From NCBI RefSeq assembly GCF_000719265.1, contig NZ_JOFL01000002.1, positions 62,001 to 126,000 on the forward strand: 64,000 nucleotides of DNA, read 5' to 3'. A program made the position numbers and the translations under genes. The DNA is from Streptomyces roseoverticillatus. Lineage in GTDB: Bacteria > Actinomycetota > Actinomycetes > Streptomycetales > Streptomycetaceae. Of this stretch, positions 23,807 to 32,800 are shown piece after piece (position 1 is the first letter of the stretch; the number at the start of each line of letters is the position of its first letter). The notes beneath the pieces were generated by a model. The model was given only the letters and a program-made list of their open reading frames with translations, was not told where the DNA came from and did not search any database.

Positions 23807-24913
23807 TCACGCCCATCCCCCCTGCTTCCGCCGCGTCCGCCGCAGCAGCCAGAAGAAGAACGGGCTCCCGAAGAGGGCCGTCAGGACGCCCAGCGGCAGT
23901 TCCGCCGGCTGGGCGGCCGTGCGGGCCGCGAGGTCCGCCGCGACGAGGACCAGCGCCCCGCCCAGCGCACTGCCCGGCACCAGGAACCGGTGCCCGGGGC
24001 CCGCGGCCATCCGCAGCAGGTGCGGCACCAGCAGCCCCACGAACGTGATGACCCCCGCCACGGCCACCGCCGCCGCCGTCAGCAGCGCCACCACCAGGAC
24101 CATCACCAGCCGCAACCGCTCCACGTCCACGCCCAGGTGGCGCGCGGGCCGCTCGCCGAGCGCGAGGAGGTCCAGCTTCCGCCCGTACAGCGGCGCGACG
24201 GCCAGCCCCACGAGGGCGCACGGCAGGACGGCGAGCACCTTCGGCCAGGTCGCCTGCGCGAGCGAACCGAGCTGCCAGAACGTGATCTGGGTGACCTGGG
24301 CGTTGTCGGCGAGGAAGACGCCGAGGCCGACGAGCGCGCCGCCGAACGCGTTCACCGCGATGCCGGTGAGGATGAGCGTGATCACTTCCGTACGGCCGCC
24401 CGAGCGCGAGAGCGTGTAGACGAGCAGGACGGTCACGAGCCCGGCGGCGAACGCGCAGGCGGTGACGGTCCAGTTGCCGAGGAAGGTGAGCCCCAGGGAG
24501 ATCGCGGCGACCGCCCCGACCGCCGAGCCCATCGAGATGCCGATGACGCCGGGTTCGGCGAGCGGATTGCCGAACACGCCCTGCATCAGCGCGCCCGCGC
24601 AGCCGAGCGACGCCCCCACGAGCAGGGCCAGGGCGACGCGCGGCAGCCGTACGTTCCACAGCACGCTCTCGGGAACCCGGTCCAGCTCGGCCCCGCCGAG
24701 CCCCGCCCGGTGCAGCAGCGAGCCCAGGACGTCGCCGAGCGGGATCTCGTACGCGCCGAGCCCGGCGGAGAGCAGGCACGCCAGCAGCAGGGCCGCGGCC
24801 AGGCCGGCGGTGAGGAGGGCGGTGGTGCGGCGGCGCGGGCCGGGCGGCGGCTCGTCGCCGGGCCCGGCGGGGGCGGACACGGGGGAGGAGCCCGTGGTCT
24901 TCAGGAGGCTCAC
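23807..24913 (-). CDS. hmuU: Haem ABC transporter permease (FecCD family)
   Basis: A 368-residue FecCD/BtuC-type permease with about ten hydrophobic helices. Family marks are WNVRLPRVALALLVGASLGCAGALMQGVFGNPLAEPGVIGISMGSA in the first third and the cytoplasmic coupling region GRKLDLLALGERPARHLGV. The C-terminus FFFWLLRRTRRKQGGWA is the segment duplicated downstream. The GTG at 24913 lies 1 bp after the hmuT stop and has AGGAG-like sequence within hmuT. Its substrate is taken as haem because of the flanking hmuT, HtaA and haem oxygenase genes. Confidence 0.92.
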   Translation of the reverse strand: MSLLKTTGSSPVSAPAGPGDEPPPGPRRRTTALLTAGLAAALLLACLLSAGLGAYEIPLGDVLGSLLHRAGLGGAELDRVPESVLWNVRLPRVALALLVGASLGCAGALMQGVFGNPLAEPGVIGISMGSAVGAVAAISLGLTFLGNWTVTACAFAAGLVTVLLVYTLSRSGGRTEVITLILTGIAVNAFGGALVGLGVFLADNAQVTQITFWQLGSLAQATWPKVLAVLPCALVGLAVAPLYGRKLDLLALGERPARHLGVDVERLRLVMVLVVALLTAAAVAVAGVITFVGLLVPHLLRMAAGPGHRFLVPGSALGGALVLVAADLAARTAAQPAELPLGVLTALFGSPFFFWLLRRTRRKQGGWA

Positions 24914-24914
24914 G

Positions 24915-25970
24915 TCACTTCCCGCCGTGGATCTGCTCGACGAGGGAGGCGAGGACGGTGTCCGTGCGCGGGCCGAAGTTCAGCAGGATGCCGTCGTCCA
25001 CGGAGGCGACGCGGCGGTCCAGGCCGGCCGGCGTCTGCCCGACGCCGGGGATCTTCACCAGGCCGTCCACGCCGCCGACGGAGGCGAGGCCCTTGCTCAT
25101 GACGAGGATGACGTCGGGCGCGGCCTTGGCGAGGGCCTCGCTCGTGAGGGGCGTGAAGTCCTTCTTCAGCCCGGACTCCTTGCCCGCGTCCACCCCGCCC
25201 GCGGCCTCGATGAGCGAGTCCGCGCCGGACCCGGCCCCGCCGAGGAGGTAGACGGAGGCCGTGCCGCGCAGGTAGAGGAAGGCGACGCGGGGCTTCTTGC
25301 CGCCGTCGTGCGGGACGGCCTGCGCGGCCTTCTCCAGCCGCTGCCGCGTACGGCGGTCGAGCGCGTCGCCGGCTGCGGGGACGCCGAGGGCGGCGGCGAC
25401 CTTGCCGATACGGGGCCCGACGTCGGCGAGCTTGCGGGCCGGGTCGAGGACGACGAGGGGGACCCCGGCGGCGCGGATCTGCTCGACGGCCTCCGCGGGC
25501 CCGGTCGTGGTCTCGGCCAGCACGAGCGTGGGCTTGAGCGAGAGCACGCTCTCGGCCGAGACGTCGTGGGCGCGGGTCACCACGGGCAGCTTCGCCGCCT
25601 GCTCGAAGGTGGCGGTGATGTCACGGGCGACGACCCGGTCGCCGAGGCCGAGGCTGAAGACGATCTCGGACAGCGCACCAGTGAGCGGAACGATCCGGTC
25701 CGTGCTGCTGACGGTGACGTCGTGGCCGTCCGCGGACCGTACGGTCGCGGGCAGTTGAGCCCTGGGGGTGCCACCTGCGAGTGGCTCGATACGGTCGGCC
25801 GCCGGAGCCTTGGCCGCTGCCGCGGACGCTCCTGAGCTGCTCGAACTCCCCGAGGAGCCGCAGCCGGTGAGGGTCAGGGTGAGCAAAGTGAGCCAAGTGA
25901 GCAGTGCGGCGAGTAGGCCGGTGTGGCGCGGGGAACGTATCGGAGGGCCCGCCGACTGCCGTTGAAGCAC
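24915..25970 (-). CDS. hmuT: Haem ABC transporter substrate-binding lipoprotein
   Basis: A 351-residue class III binding protein that delivers haem to HmuUV. The signal peptide ends at the lipobox LTGC (Cys37), followed by a Ser/Ala-rich tether. RIVPLTGALSEIVFSLGLGDRVVARD and SAESVLSLKPTLVLAE are standard for the family, and the haem-ligand candidates lie in the late LNFGPRTD region. GTG 25970 is the only good start upstream of the signal sequence. A near-consensus iron box lies about 55 bp upstream and is shared with the divergent htaA gene. The order hmuT-hmuU-hmuV matches corynebacterial haem loci. Confidence 0.92.
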   Translation of the reverse strand: MLQRQSAGPPIRSPRHTGLLAALLTWLTLLTLTLTGCGSSGSSSSSGASAAAAKAPAADRIEPLAGGTPRAQLPATVRSADGHDVTVSSTDRIVPLTGALSEIVFSLGLGDRVVARDITATFEQAAKLPVVTRAHDVSAESVLSLKPTLVLAETTTGPAEAVEQIRAAGVPLVVLDPARKLADVGPRIGKVAAALGVPAAGDALDRRTRQRLEKAAQAVPHDGGKKPRVAFLYLRGTASVYLLGGAGSGADSLIEAAGGVDAGKESGLKKDFTPLTSEALAKAAPDVILVMSKGLASVGGVDGLVKIPGVGQTPAGLDRRVASVDDGILLNFGPRTDTVLASLVEQIHGGK

Positions 25971-26024
25971 GGTTCTGTCTGCCTTTCGCTCCGGCCGGGG
26001 GTTTCCGACCTGATGGGACGTAGC

Positions 26025-26043
26025 TTAGGTTAGCCTTACCTAA
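26025..26043. promoter_or_regulatory. Iron box shared by hmuTUV and htaA
   Basis: TTAGGTTAGCCTTACCTAA matches 17 of 19 positions of the DtxR-family consensus, the best in the window. It lies midway between divergent hmuT (minus) and htaA (plus), so one bound repressor could silence both units. Confidence 0.9.
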
Positions 26044-26090
26044 GTCGCCATAGCGCGACGCCTGCTGTCCCGCCCGGAAGGGGCCTCTCG

Positions 26091-27512
26091 ATGCTGCCGC
26101 CGCCCAGACCTGCCCGCGCCTCTGTCGTCGCCCTGCTGGCGGCGGTGCTGGCGGGGTTGGCGCCGGGGGCGGTCGCCCGTGCCGACGGGGACTCCGGCCC
26201 GGCGAGGACGGTCTCCGGCGGCCGCCTGGACTGGGGCGTGAAGTCCTCCTTCCAGAGCTACGTCACCGGCCCCGTCGCCCAGGGACGCTGGGACCTGCAG
26301 GGCGGCGCCGCCACCATCGGCGGCAGCCGCTTCCGCTTCCACTCCGCCAAGGGCAGCTACGACGCGGGCAGCGGAGCCTTCGAGGCCGGCTTCTCGGGCG
26401 GCGTGCACTTCACGGGCCACAAGAAGCCCGACGGCTCGTACGAACTCGACCTCACCCTCAGCCGCCCCACCGTCCGCATCGCGGGCGCGAGCGGCACGCT
26501 CTACGCCGACATGGTCAGCAAGGCCAAGGGCACGGGCGAGGTCACCCGCGCCTCGCAAGTGCCGCTGGCCGCACTCGATCTGAAGGGCGTGAACATGCGC
26601 GGCGCGGGGGCGGCTGTGACGTTGGCCAATGTCCCCGCGACGCTCACGTCCGACGGCGCGAAGGCCTTCGCCGGCTACTACACGGCCGGCACGGCACTGG
26701 ACCCGGTCGCGCTGTCGGCGGACGTCCTGGCCGGGGCGGGGCCGTCGCCCGGCCCGAGCACTCCCGAACAGCCTGAGAAAAAGGACGCCCCCAAGGGCGA
26801 GTTCACCGGCGCCGCCGTCGACTGGGGCGTGCGCCGCACCTTCCGCGAATACGTCACCGGCTCCATCGCCCAGGGCTCCTGGAAGCTGACCGACGGCGCC
26901 CAGGACGGCGGCGCGCTCTTCCGCTTCCCGGCAGGCAAGGGCACCTACGACGAGGCCGCGCGCACCCTCGACGCCGCGTTCACCGGCACGGTCCGCTTCA
27001 CCGGCAACCACCTCGACCTGGCCTTGAGCGCGGTCAAGGTGACGGCCAAGGACGGCAAGGGAACGCTGGCGGCGGACGTCGCGAGCGGCGGCGGCGAGCC
27101 GCGTAAGGCCGTTCCGCTCGTCACCTTCGACGCGTCCGGCCTGAAGGAGAAGGACGGCCTCGCCGCCGTCACCGAAGCCCCGGCCGAGCTCACGGCGGAA
27201 GGAGCGGAGGCGTTCGCCGGCATGTACCGCAAGGGAGAGGCCATGGACCCCGTCTCCCTCGCCGTTCCTCTGGACGCGAAGGCCGAGCTGCCGCCGCTGC
27301 CGGACCTCGGCAAGGCTTCGGCGCCTGCCGAGGATGATCCGACGGCAGGTCAAAAAGCGGATTCCGGCCGTAAAGTGGCCACAAAAAGTGCAACCGACAC
27401 CTCATCCTCCTCGTCCTTCCCGGTGCTTCCGGTAGTCGCGGGTGCCGTGGGCGTCGTCGTGGTGGCCGCGGCCGCCCTCGTCGTCCTACGCCGCCGCCGG
27501 TCCGCCGGCTGA
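26091..27512 (+). CDS. htaA: HtaA-domain haem-binding surface protein, membrane anchored
   Basis: A 473-residue exported protein with a signal peptide (about 1-32) and two HtaA domains (about 43-215 and 238-405). Each opens with DWGV..(S/T)F..YVTG and contains GTY/GSY and HFTG-type blocks. HtaA domains of Corynebacterium bind haem via conserved Tyr and His and pass it to HmuT. The C-terminus has a Ser-rich stretch, one membrane helix (about 441-466) and RRRR, so it is a membrane-anchored surface receptor. It is divergent from hmuT and shares its iron box. htaA2 follows after 71 bp. Confidence 0.9.
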   Translation: MLPPPRPARASVVALLAAVLAGLAPGAVARADGDSGPARTVSGGRLDWGVKSSFQSYVTGPVAQGRWDLQGGAATIGGSRFRFHSAKGSYDAGSGAFEAGFSGGVHFTGHKKPDGSYELDLTLSRPTVRIAGASGTLYADMVSKAKGTGEVTRASQVPLAALDLKGVNMRGAGAAVTLANVPATLTSDGAKAFAGYYTAGTALDPVALSADVLAGAGPSPGPSTPEQPEKKDAPKGEFTGAAVDWGVRRTFREYVTGSIAQGSWKLTDGAQDGGALFRFPAGKGTYDEAARTLDAAFTGTVRFTGNHLDLALSAVKVTAKDGKGTLAADVASGGGEPRKAVPLVTFDASGLKEKDGLAAVTEAPAELTAEGAEAFAGMYRKGEAMDPVSLAVPLDAKAELPPLPDLGKASAPAEDDPTAGQKADSGRKVATKSATDTSSSSSFPVLPVVAGAVGVVVVAAAALVVLRRRRSAG

Positions 27513-27583
27513 GGCCGTTCACGGCCCCGCGCCGACTGCGGCGCGCTCTTTCTTCTCTTGCTCTAGCTAAGGAGACACCGACG

Positions 27584-29248
27584 ATGACCGTCACCTCCCG
27601 CCGGGCGCTTGCCGCGCTCGCCACGGCGACCGTGCTGGGCGCTACGGCGCTGACCGTGCCCGCGTTTGCGGCGGATGCGCCCGGGAAGGCCGGCGAGGCG
27701 CCGAAGACGGTGCTCAAGGAGGGCACGCTGGAGTGGGGTGTGAAGGAATCCTTCCGGAAGTACCTCACGTTGCCGTTCGTCCACGGCGAGACCAAGGTTG
27801 CCGACGGCGCCAAGCAGGCGGAGAAGAACGGCGTATTCACCTTCACCGGAGGTGAGGGCAAGCAGGATTCCGCCTCGCAGTCGATATCCGCCGCCTTCAA
27901 GGGCAGTGTCCACTTCCTCGGCCACCCCAAGCGGGGCAGCGCGGGCTTCGACCTCGACATCACGCTCGCCGACGTGCACGTCACCGCCGACGCGAAGAGC
28001 GGCGGCAAGAAGGGCAGCATCACCGCGGACGTCACGACGGGCGACGGCAAGAAGCAGGACGACGTGCGGATCGCCGCGCTCGACCTGTCGGGCGTCAAGC
28101 CCGTTGATGGCGCGGACGGCGTGAAGACCTACGCGAAGATACCGGTGAAGCTCACGGCGGAGGGCTCGAAGGTCTTCACCTACGAGGGAAACCCGTTCTA
28201 CAAGGAGGGTGAGGATCTCGACCCGGCCACGCTCTCGGTGAAGGAGTCCGCCGAAGAACCCTCGAAGAAGGACGAGGGAACGCAGACGGACGACGGCTCG
28301 GCCTCGGACAAGGGCACGCAGACCGACGGGGGCACGCAGACTTCCGGGGGCTCGCAGACGGACGGGGGGAAGCAGACTTCCGGGGGTTCGACGGCGGACA
28401 AGGGTTCCAAGGCGGACGAGGGGTCGAAGGCGGAGAACGCGGCCGGCACGGACATCGCCGACGGCAACCTCGACTGGGGCGTGAAGAAGTCCTTCCTGGA
28501 GTACCTCGCGAAGCCGATGGCCGGCGGCAAGGCGGAGGCAGGGGACGGCGCCCGGAAGTCGGGCAACAACTTCCGCTTCGTCAAGGGCCAGGGCAAGTAC
28601 GACGCCGCGGCGGGCACGCTCACTGCGGCCTTCACCGGTTCGGTGCACTTCACCGCTCACAAAGGCGAGCTGGACCTGAAGTTCAGCGGCCTCAAGGTCG
28701 AAGCGTCGTCCAAGGGCGGCACCCTCAGCGCGGACGTGACGTCCAAGGACTTGGCGGGCAAGACGAGCTCCAGCCGCATCGACCTCGCGAAGCTGCAGCT
28801 CACGGCGGACGCCCTCAAGGCCAAGGGCGGCGTCGTGCTGCTGTCCAAGGTCCCGGCGTCGCTGACCGATGAGGGCGCCAAGGCCTTTTCGTACAAGGAC
28901 AAGCAGGGCAATTCGACGACGTACTACACGCCGGGCACCGCCCTCGACCCCGTGACGGTCGCGGTCGCATTCGACAAGGACGCCAAGCTGCCGGACGACA
29001 CGTCCGGAACCGGAACCGGCGGCACCGGCACCACTGGTAGCACCGGCACCGGCACCGGCGGTACCGCCACAACCACCGGCACCGCCAACACCACCGGCGC
29101 CACCACCGGTGACACCACCTCCCTCGCCAGCACCGGCGCCAGCACCCCCACCGCCCCCCTCCTCGGCGCCGCCGGCGCCCTCGTGCTCGCCGGCAGCGGT
29201 GCCGTCTTCGCCACGCGCCGCCGCGGCCGCGGCGGCGCGCAGGGCTGA
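27584..29248 (+). CDS. HtaA-domain haem-binding protein with LAxTG sorting signal
   Basis: A 554-residue exported paralogue of the upstream HtaA protein. It has a signal peptide ending AFAADA, HtaA domain 1 (about 45-215, EWGVKESFRKYLT), a hydrophilic Gly/Thr/Gln linker rich in GTQTDGG (about 225-285) and HtaA domain 2 (about 295-460, DWGVKKSFLEYLA). A Gly/Thr-rich wall-spanning stretch follows, then LASTG (about 514-518), a hydrophobic helix and RRRGRGG. LAxTG is the class E sortase signal in Streptomyces, so this copy should be linked to peptidoglycan and act farther out than HtaA. AAGGAG precedes the ATG. Confidence 0.9.
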   Translation: MTVTSRRALAALATATVLGATALTVPAFAADAPGKAGEAPKTVLKEGTLEWGVKESFRKYLTLPFVHGETKVADGAKQAEKNGVFTFTGGEGKQDSASQSISAAFKGSVHFLGHPKRGSAGFDLDITLADVHVTADAKSGGKKGSITADVTTGDGKKQDDVRIAALDLSGVKPVDGADGVKTYAKIPVKLTAEGSKVFTYEGNPFYKEGEDLDPATLSVKESAEEPSKKDEGTQTDDGSASDKGTQTDGGTQTSGGSQTDGGKQTSGGSTADKGSKADEGSKAENAAGTDIADGNLDWGVKKSFLEYLAKPMAGGKAEAGDGARKSGNNFRFVKGQGKYDAAAGTLTAAFTGSVHFTAHKGELDLKFSGLKVEASSKGGTLSADVTSKDLAGKTSSSRIDLAKLQLTADALKAKGGVVLLSKVPASLTDEGAKAFSYKDKQGNSTTYYTPGTALDPVTVAVAFDKDAKLPDDTSGTGTGGTGTTGSTGTGTGGTATTTGTANTTGATTGDTTSLASTGASTPTAPLLGAAGALVLAGSGAVFATRRRGRGGAQG

Positions 29249-29273
29249 CGCCCCGCGCCCCACAGACCGGCGT

Positions 29274-29301
29274 CCCCTGCCTCCACTGGCCCCGGCAGGG
29301 G
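29274..29301 (+). terminator. Hairpin after the htaA genes
   Basis: CCCCTGCC and GGCAGGGG form an 8-bp stem with a 12-nt loop, 25 bp after the htaA2 stop. No U-tract follows, as is usual in this GC range. It separates the haem genes from the EACC1/STAND unit. Confidence 0.55.
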
Positions 29302-29417
29302 GCGCCGTCGTCCGCGGCGGCAACCGGGGCCGAACTGCCGTTCATTCGCGCCCCGTTGGGGTGTAGCCTCGTGGTCCCGCACGTCACGTGAGGCGCGAGA
29401 GGGGCAGTGAGGGCGCA

Positions 29418-29816
29418 GTGAAGGCAACGCTGACGGTCACCAGCCCGGGCACCGGCCCCGGCGGCGGCGCCGTGAACGATCTCCGCCGGTGGCTGCAACG
29501 CCATCCGGAGCTGCGGGCGCACATCAGGCAGGAGCCCGCCCCCGAGCCCGCGCCCGGCACCATGGGCGCGGCGTCGGAGCTCCTCACTCTCGTGCTCGCG
29601 CCCGGCGGGCTGACGGTCGCCCTGTCGGCCGCGGTCGTCGCCTGGCTGCAGAACCGCCGCGGCAACCAGACGGTCACCATCACCCTGCCCGACGGCGCGC
29701 AGGTCACCGTCACCACGGAGAACGTGCGCGATCTGAACGCCCGGGACAGCGGCGAGTTGGCCCAGCGCGTGGCCGAGGCCCTCCATCAGGGCCGGCCCCC
29801 GGCAGACGGGGCCTGA
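29418..29816 (+). CDS. EACC1-type effector-associated membrane protein
   Basis: A 132-residue protein with the layout of effector-associated constant component 1, described by comparative genomics as the invariant partner of NTPase-centred conflict systems in multicellular bacteria. An N-terminal strand (ATLTVTSP), a helix with DLRRWLQRHPELR, one hydrophobic segment (about 52-77, ending VVAWLQNRR) and a C-terminal TVTITLPDGAQVTVTTENV beta unit are visible. The start is GTG 29418; the frame extends 10 codons further up without support. It is 5 bp from the caspase-STAND gene and surely co-transcribed. It may recruit or gate the partner at the membrane. Confidence 0.75.
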   Translation: MKATLTVTSPGTGPGGGAVNDLRRWLQRHPELRAHIRQEPAPEPAPGTMGAASELLTLVLAPGGLTVALSAAVVAWLQNRRGNQTVTITLPDGAQVTVTTENVRDLNARDSGELAQRVAEALHQGRPPADGA

Positions 29817-29821
29817 CCTCC

Positions 29822-32800
29822 GTGGACGAGGGGCGCGGAAGGGGCCTGACCGGCCCCGACTGCCACGCCCTCGTGGTGGGTACGGGCCGGCACCCCGACG
29901 GCGCAGGGCTCGCCGGCCTGCCGAGCGCCACCCGCTCCGCCACGGCCCTCGCCGAGGCTCTCCGCACGGTCGGCGGCATGGCGGACGACCGCGGCGACCG
30001 CGTCACCCTGATCACCGACCCGCCCGCGCCGTCGGCCGTCCTGGCCGCCATGAGGGCCGTCACCGACCGGGCGGAGGGCGGCGTCGTCCTCTTCTGCTTC
30101 GTCGGCCACGGCCTCCTCGGCCCGGCCGAGCAGCTCTACCTCGCCACCGCGGCCACCGACTCCGCGCAGGACACCGCCGACGCCGTCCCGTACGCCGAGA
30201 TCAGGAACCTGCTCGGCGAGTCCTCCGCCCGCCCCGTGGTGATCCTGGACTGCTGCTTCTCCGGGCTCGCGGAGGCCGTCCAGCAGGGGCCGCGCCGCGA
30301 CCCGTACGTCTCGGCCCGCCCCCGCGGCAGCTTCCTCCTCGCCTCGGCGACGCACTACGCCGCGGCCTTCGCCCCGGAGGGCGAGGAGCACACGCTGTTC
30401 AGCGGCGAACTCCTGCGCCTGCTGCGCGAGGGCGACGCGGGCGGCCCGAAGTGGTTCACGCTCGCCGGCCTCTACCGCCACCTCGACCGCCGCCTCCAGG
30501 GCGCGCCCGCCCGGCCCCACTCCGGCAGCGAGGGCCGGGTCGGCGACCTGGTCGTCGCCCCCAACTCCCGCTACGCGCCCGCGGCCCCGCCCGGTGCGGA
30601 GCCGCCGTCCGAGGGCGAGTGCCCGTACCCCGGCATGCGCCCCTTCCTGCCCGAGCAGCACGGCGTCTTCTTCGGCCGCGAGAAGCTCACCAAGGCCCTG
30701 GTGGACCGGGTGACAGCTGCCGGACCCTGCGGCCCCGTCGTCCTCGTGGGCCCCTCCGGCGTCGGCAAGTCCTCGCTCCTGCGGGCGGGGCTCGGCGCCG
30801 CCCTGGACGGTGGGGGACACGGCTCCGTGCTGCTCGTGCCCGCGCCCGGCGCCCGGCCCTTCCGTACGCTCACGGCGGCCTGGGCGGACGCCACGGGCCG
30901 GCCCTTCGGCGACGTCGAACGGGACCTGGGCGCGGGGCGCTTCGGCGGGCCCGCGGACGGCAGGAGGCAGCCCGGCGTCCTGATCGTCGACCAGCTCGAA
31001 GAGATCTTCACGCACTGCGAGGACGCCGAGGAGCGCGAGCTGTTCGTCCGCGCCCTCACCGGCGCGGAACCGGCCCCCGGCCCCCGCGTCGTCCTCGGCC
31101 TGCGCGCCGACTACTTCGGCCACTGCCTGCGCGACCCCAGACTCGCCCGCCTCGTACGGAACGGCCAGTTCACCGTGCCCCCGATGGCAGGCGGCGAACT
31201 GCGCGCGGCCATCGAGAAGCCGGCTGTGCTCGCCGGACTGAGCCTGGAGGACGGTCTGGCCGAGCACCTGCTGCGCGAGCTGGAGGACGAGGACGCCGGT
31301 GCGCGCGGAGCCATCGCCCTGCCCTTCCTCGCCCACGCGCTGCAGGAGACCTGGGCCCGCCGCGACGGCAACCGGCTGACCTTCGCCGGCTACCAGGCCA
31401 CCGGCGGCATCCGCACCTCCGTCGGCACCGCCGCCGAGCGCATCCACGACTCCCTCGACGCCGACGGCCGCCGCGCCCTGCGGGACGTGCTGCTGCGCAT
31501 GGTCCGGCTGGTGGACGGCGACGGCAGGGCCGTACGGCGCCGCGTCCGCACAGACGAACTCGGCGACCACGCGGCGCTGCTGAAACGCCTCACCGACGCC
31601 CGCCTGGTCGTCATCGACGATGACGGCCAAGCCCAGCTGTGCCACGACTCGCTGCTCCACGCATGGCCCCGGCTCCGCGCCTGGATCAACGAAGACCTCG
31701 ACGGGCTGCTGGTGCGCCGCAGGCTGGGCGACGCCGCCGACGCCTGGGCAGAGGCCGGGCGCCCGCCCAGCGGCCTGTACGCGGGCAAGCACCTGGCGGC
31801 GGCCCGTTCCCTGACGGCCGGCGGAGGGCGCGAGCACCTGCCGATGCGCCCGGTGGAACAGGACTTCCTGGCGGCGAGCGGGCGCGCCGAGCGGCGCCGG
31901 AAGCGCTTCCTGCGGGCGGGGCTCGCGATCGTCGTCGTCCTCGCGGTCCTCGCGTCCACGCTCGCCGTCCTGGCACGGGGCGCGCAGCACCGGGCGGAGG
32001 ACCGCGAGTCGGTGCTGCTCTCCAAGCAACTGGCGGCCAAGGCCGGCGCCTTGCGCGACCGCGACCCCCTGGCGGCCCGCAGGCTGAGCCTCGCGGCCTA
32101 CCGCCTGGCGAGCACCCCGGAGAGCCGGTCCAGCCTGTTCGCCGCGCAGATGTCCCGGGTGCCCGTGGACCTCAAGGGGACGGGCGAGCCCGTGCTTCAC
32201 GTGGCGTACAGCGGGGACGGCAAGGTGCTGGCGGCGAGCCACCGCGGCGGCAGCGTGCAACTGTGGGACGTGAGCCGCCCGACCGCCCCGCGGAAGGGCG
32301 CCGCCCTGGACCTCGGCTCCGCGGCGGTCGTCGCGTTCCACCCCCGTACGCGCTTGCTGGCCGCCCAGACGGCGGGCGGGTTTGCTGTGTGGGACACCGC
32401 CGACCCGGCTCGTCCGCGACGCCTATCCGCACGCGGAGCACCCGGCGGGACGGCATCCTCGCTCGTCTTCAGCCCCGACGGCAGGACGCTGGCCGCGGGC
32501 CTGGAGAAGGGCCGGCTCCTGCTCTGGGACCTCGCCGACCCCGCCCGGCCGGAGCTGCGCACCGACCGTACGGTCGCCGGACAGGACGTGGTGTCCGTCG
32601 CGTTCCACCTTGACGGCCGTCTGCTGGCCGTGAGCAGTGGCACGCTGGGCGCGGAGGACGGGTCCGGCGGGACGGGCGCGATCGGCCTGTGGGACGTACG
32701 GGATTCAGCCCGGCCCGCCCTGAAGGACACGGTGACGACCGGCACGGCGACGGTCATCGCCTTCCATCCCCGGCGCGACCTGCTGGCCGGTGCGAGCCGG

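Noticed and set aside
23607..23854. Possible CRISPR array
   Set aside because: Direct tandem units of about 100 bp without distinct spacers and with coding sequence in each unit; no cas genes.
29786..32341. 851-residue minus-strand frame over the EACC1/STAND genes
   Set aside because: It is the antisense reading of high-GC codons. The plus-strand frames carry caspase, STAND and WD40 motifs.
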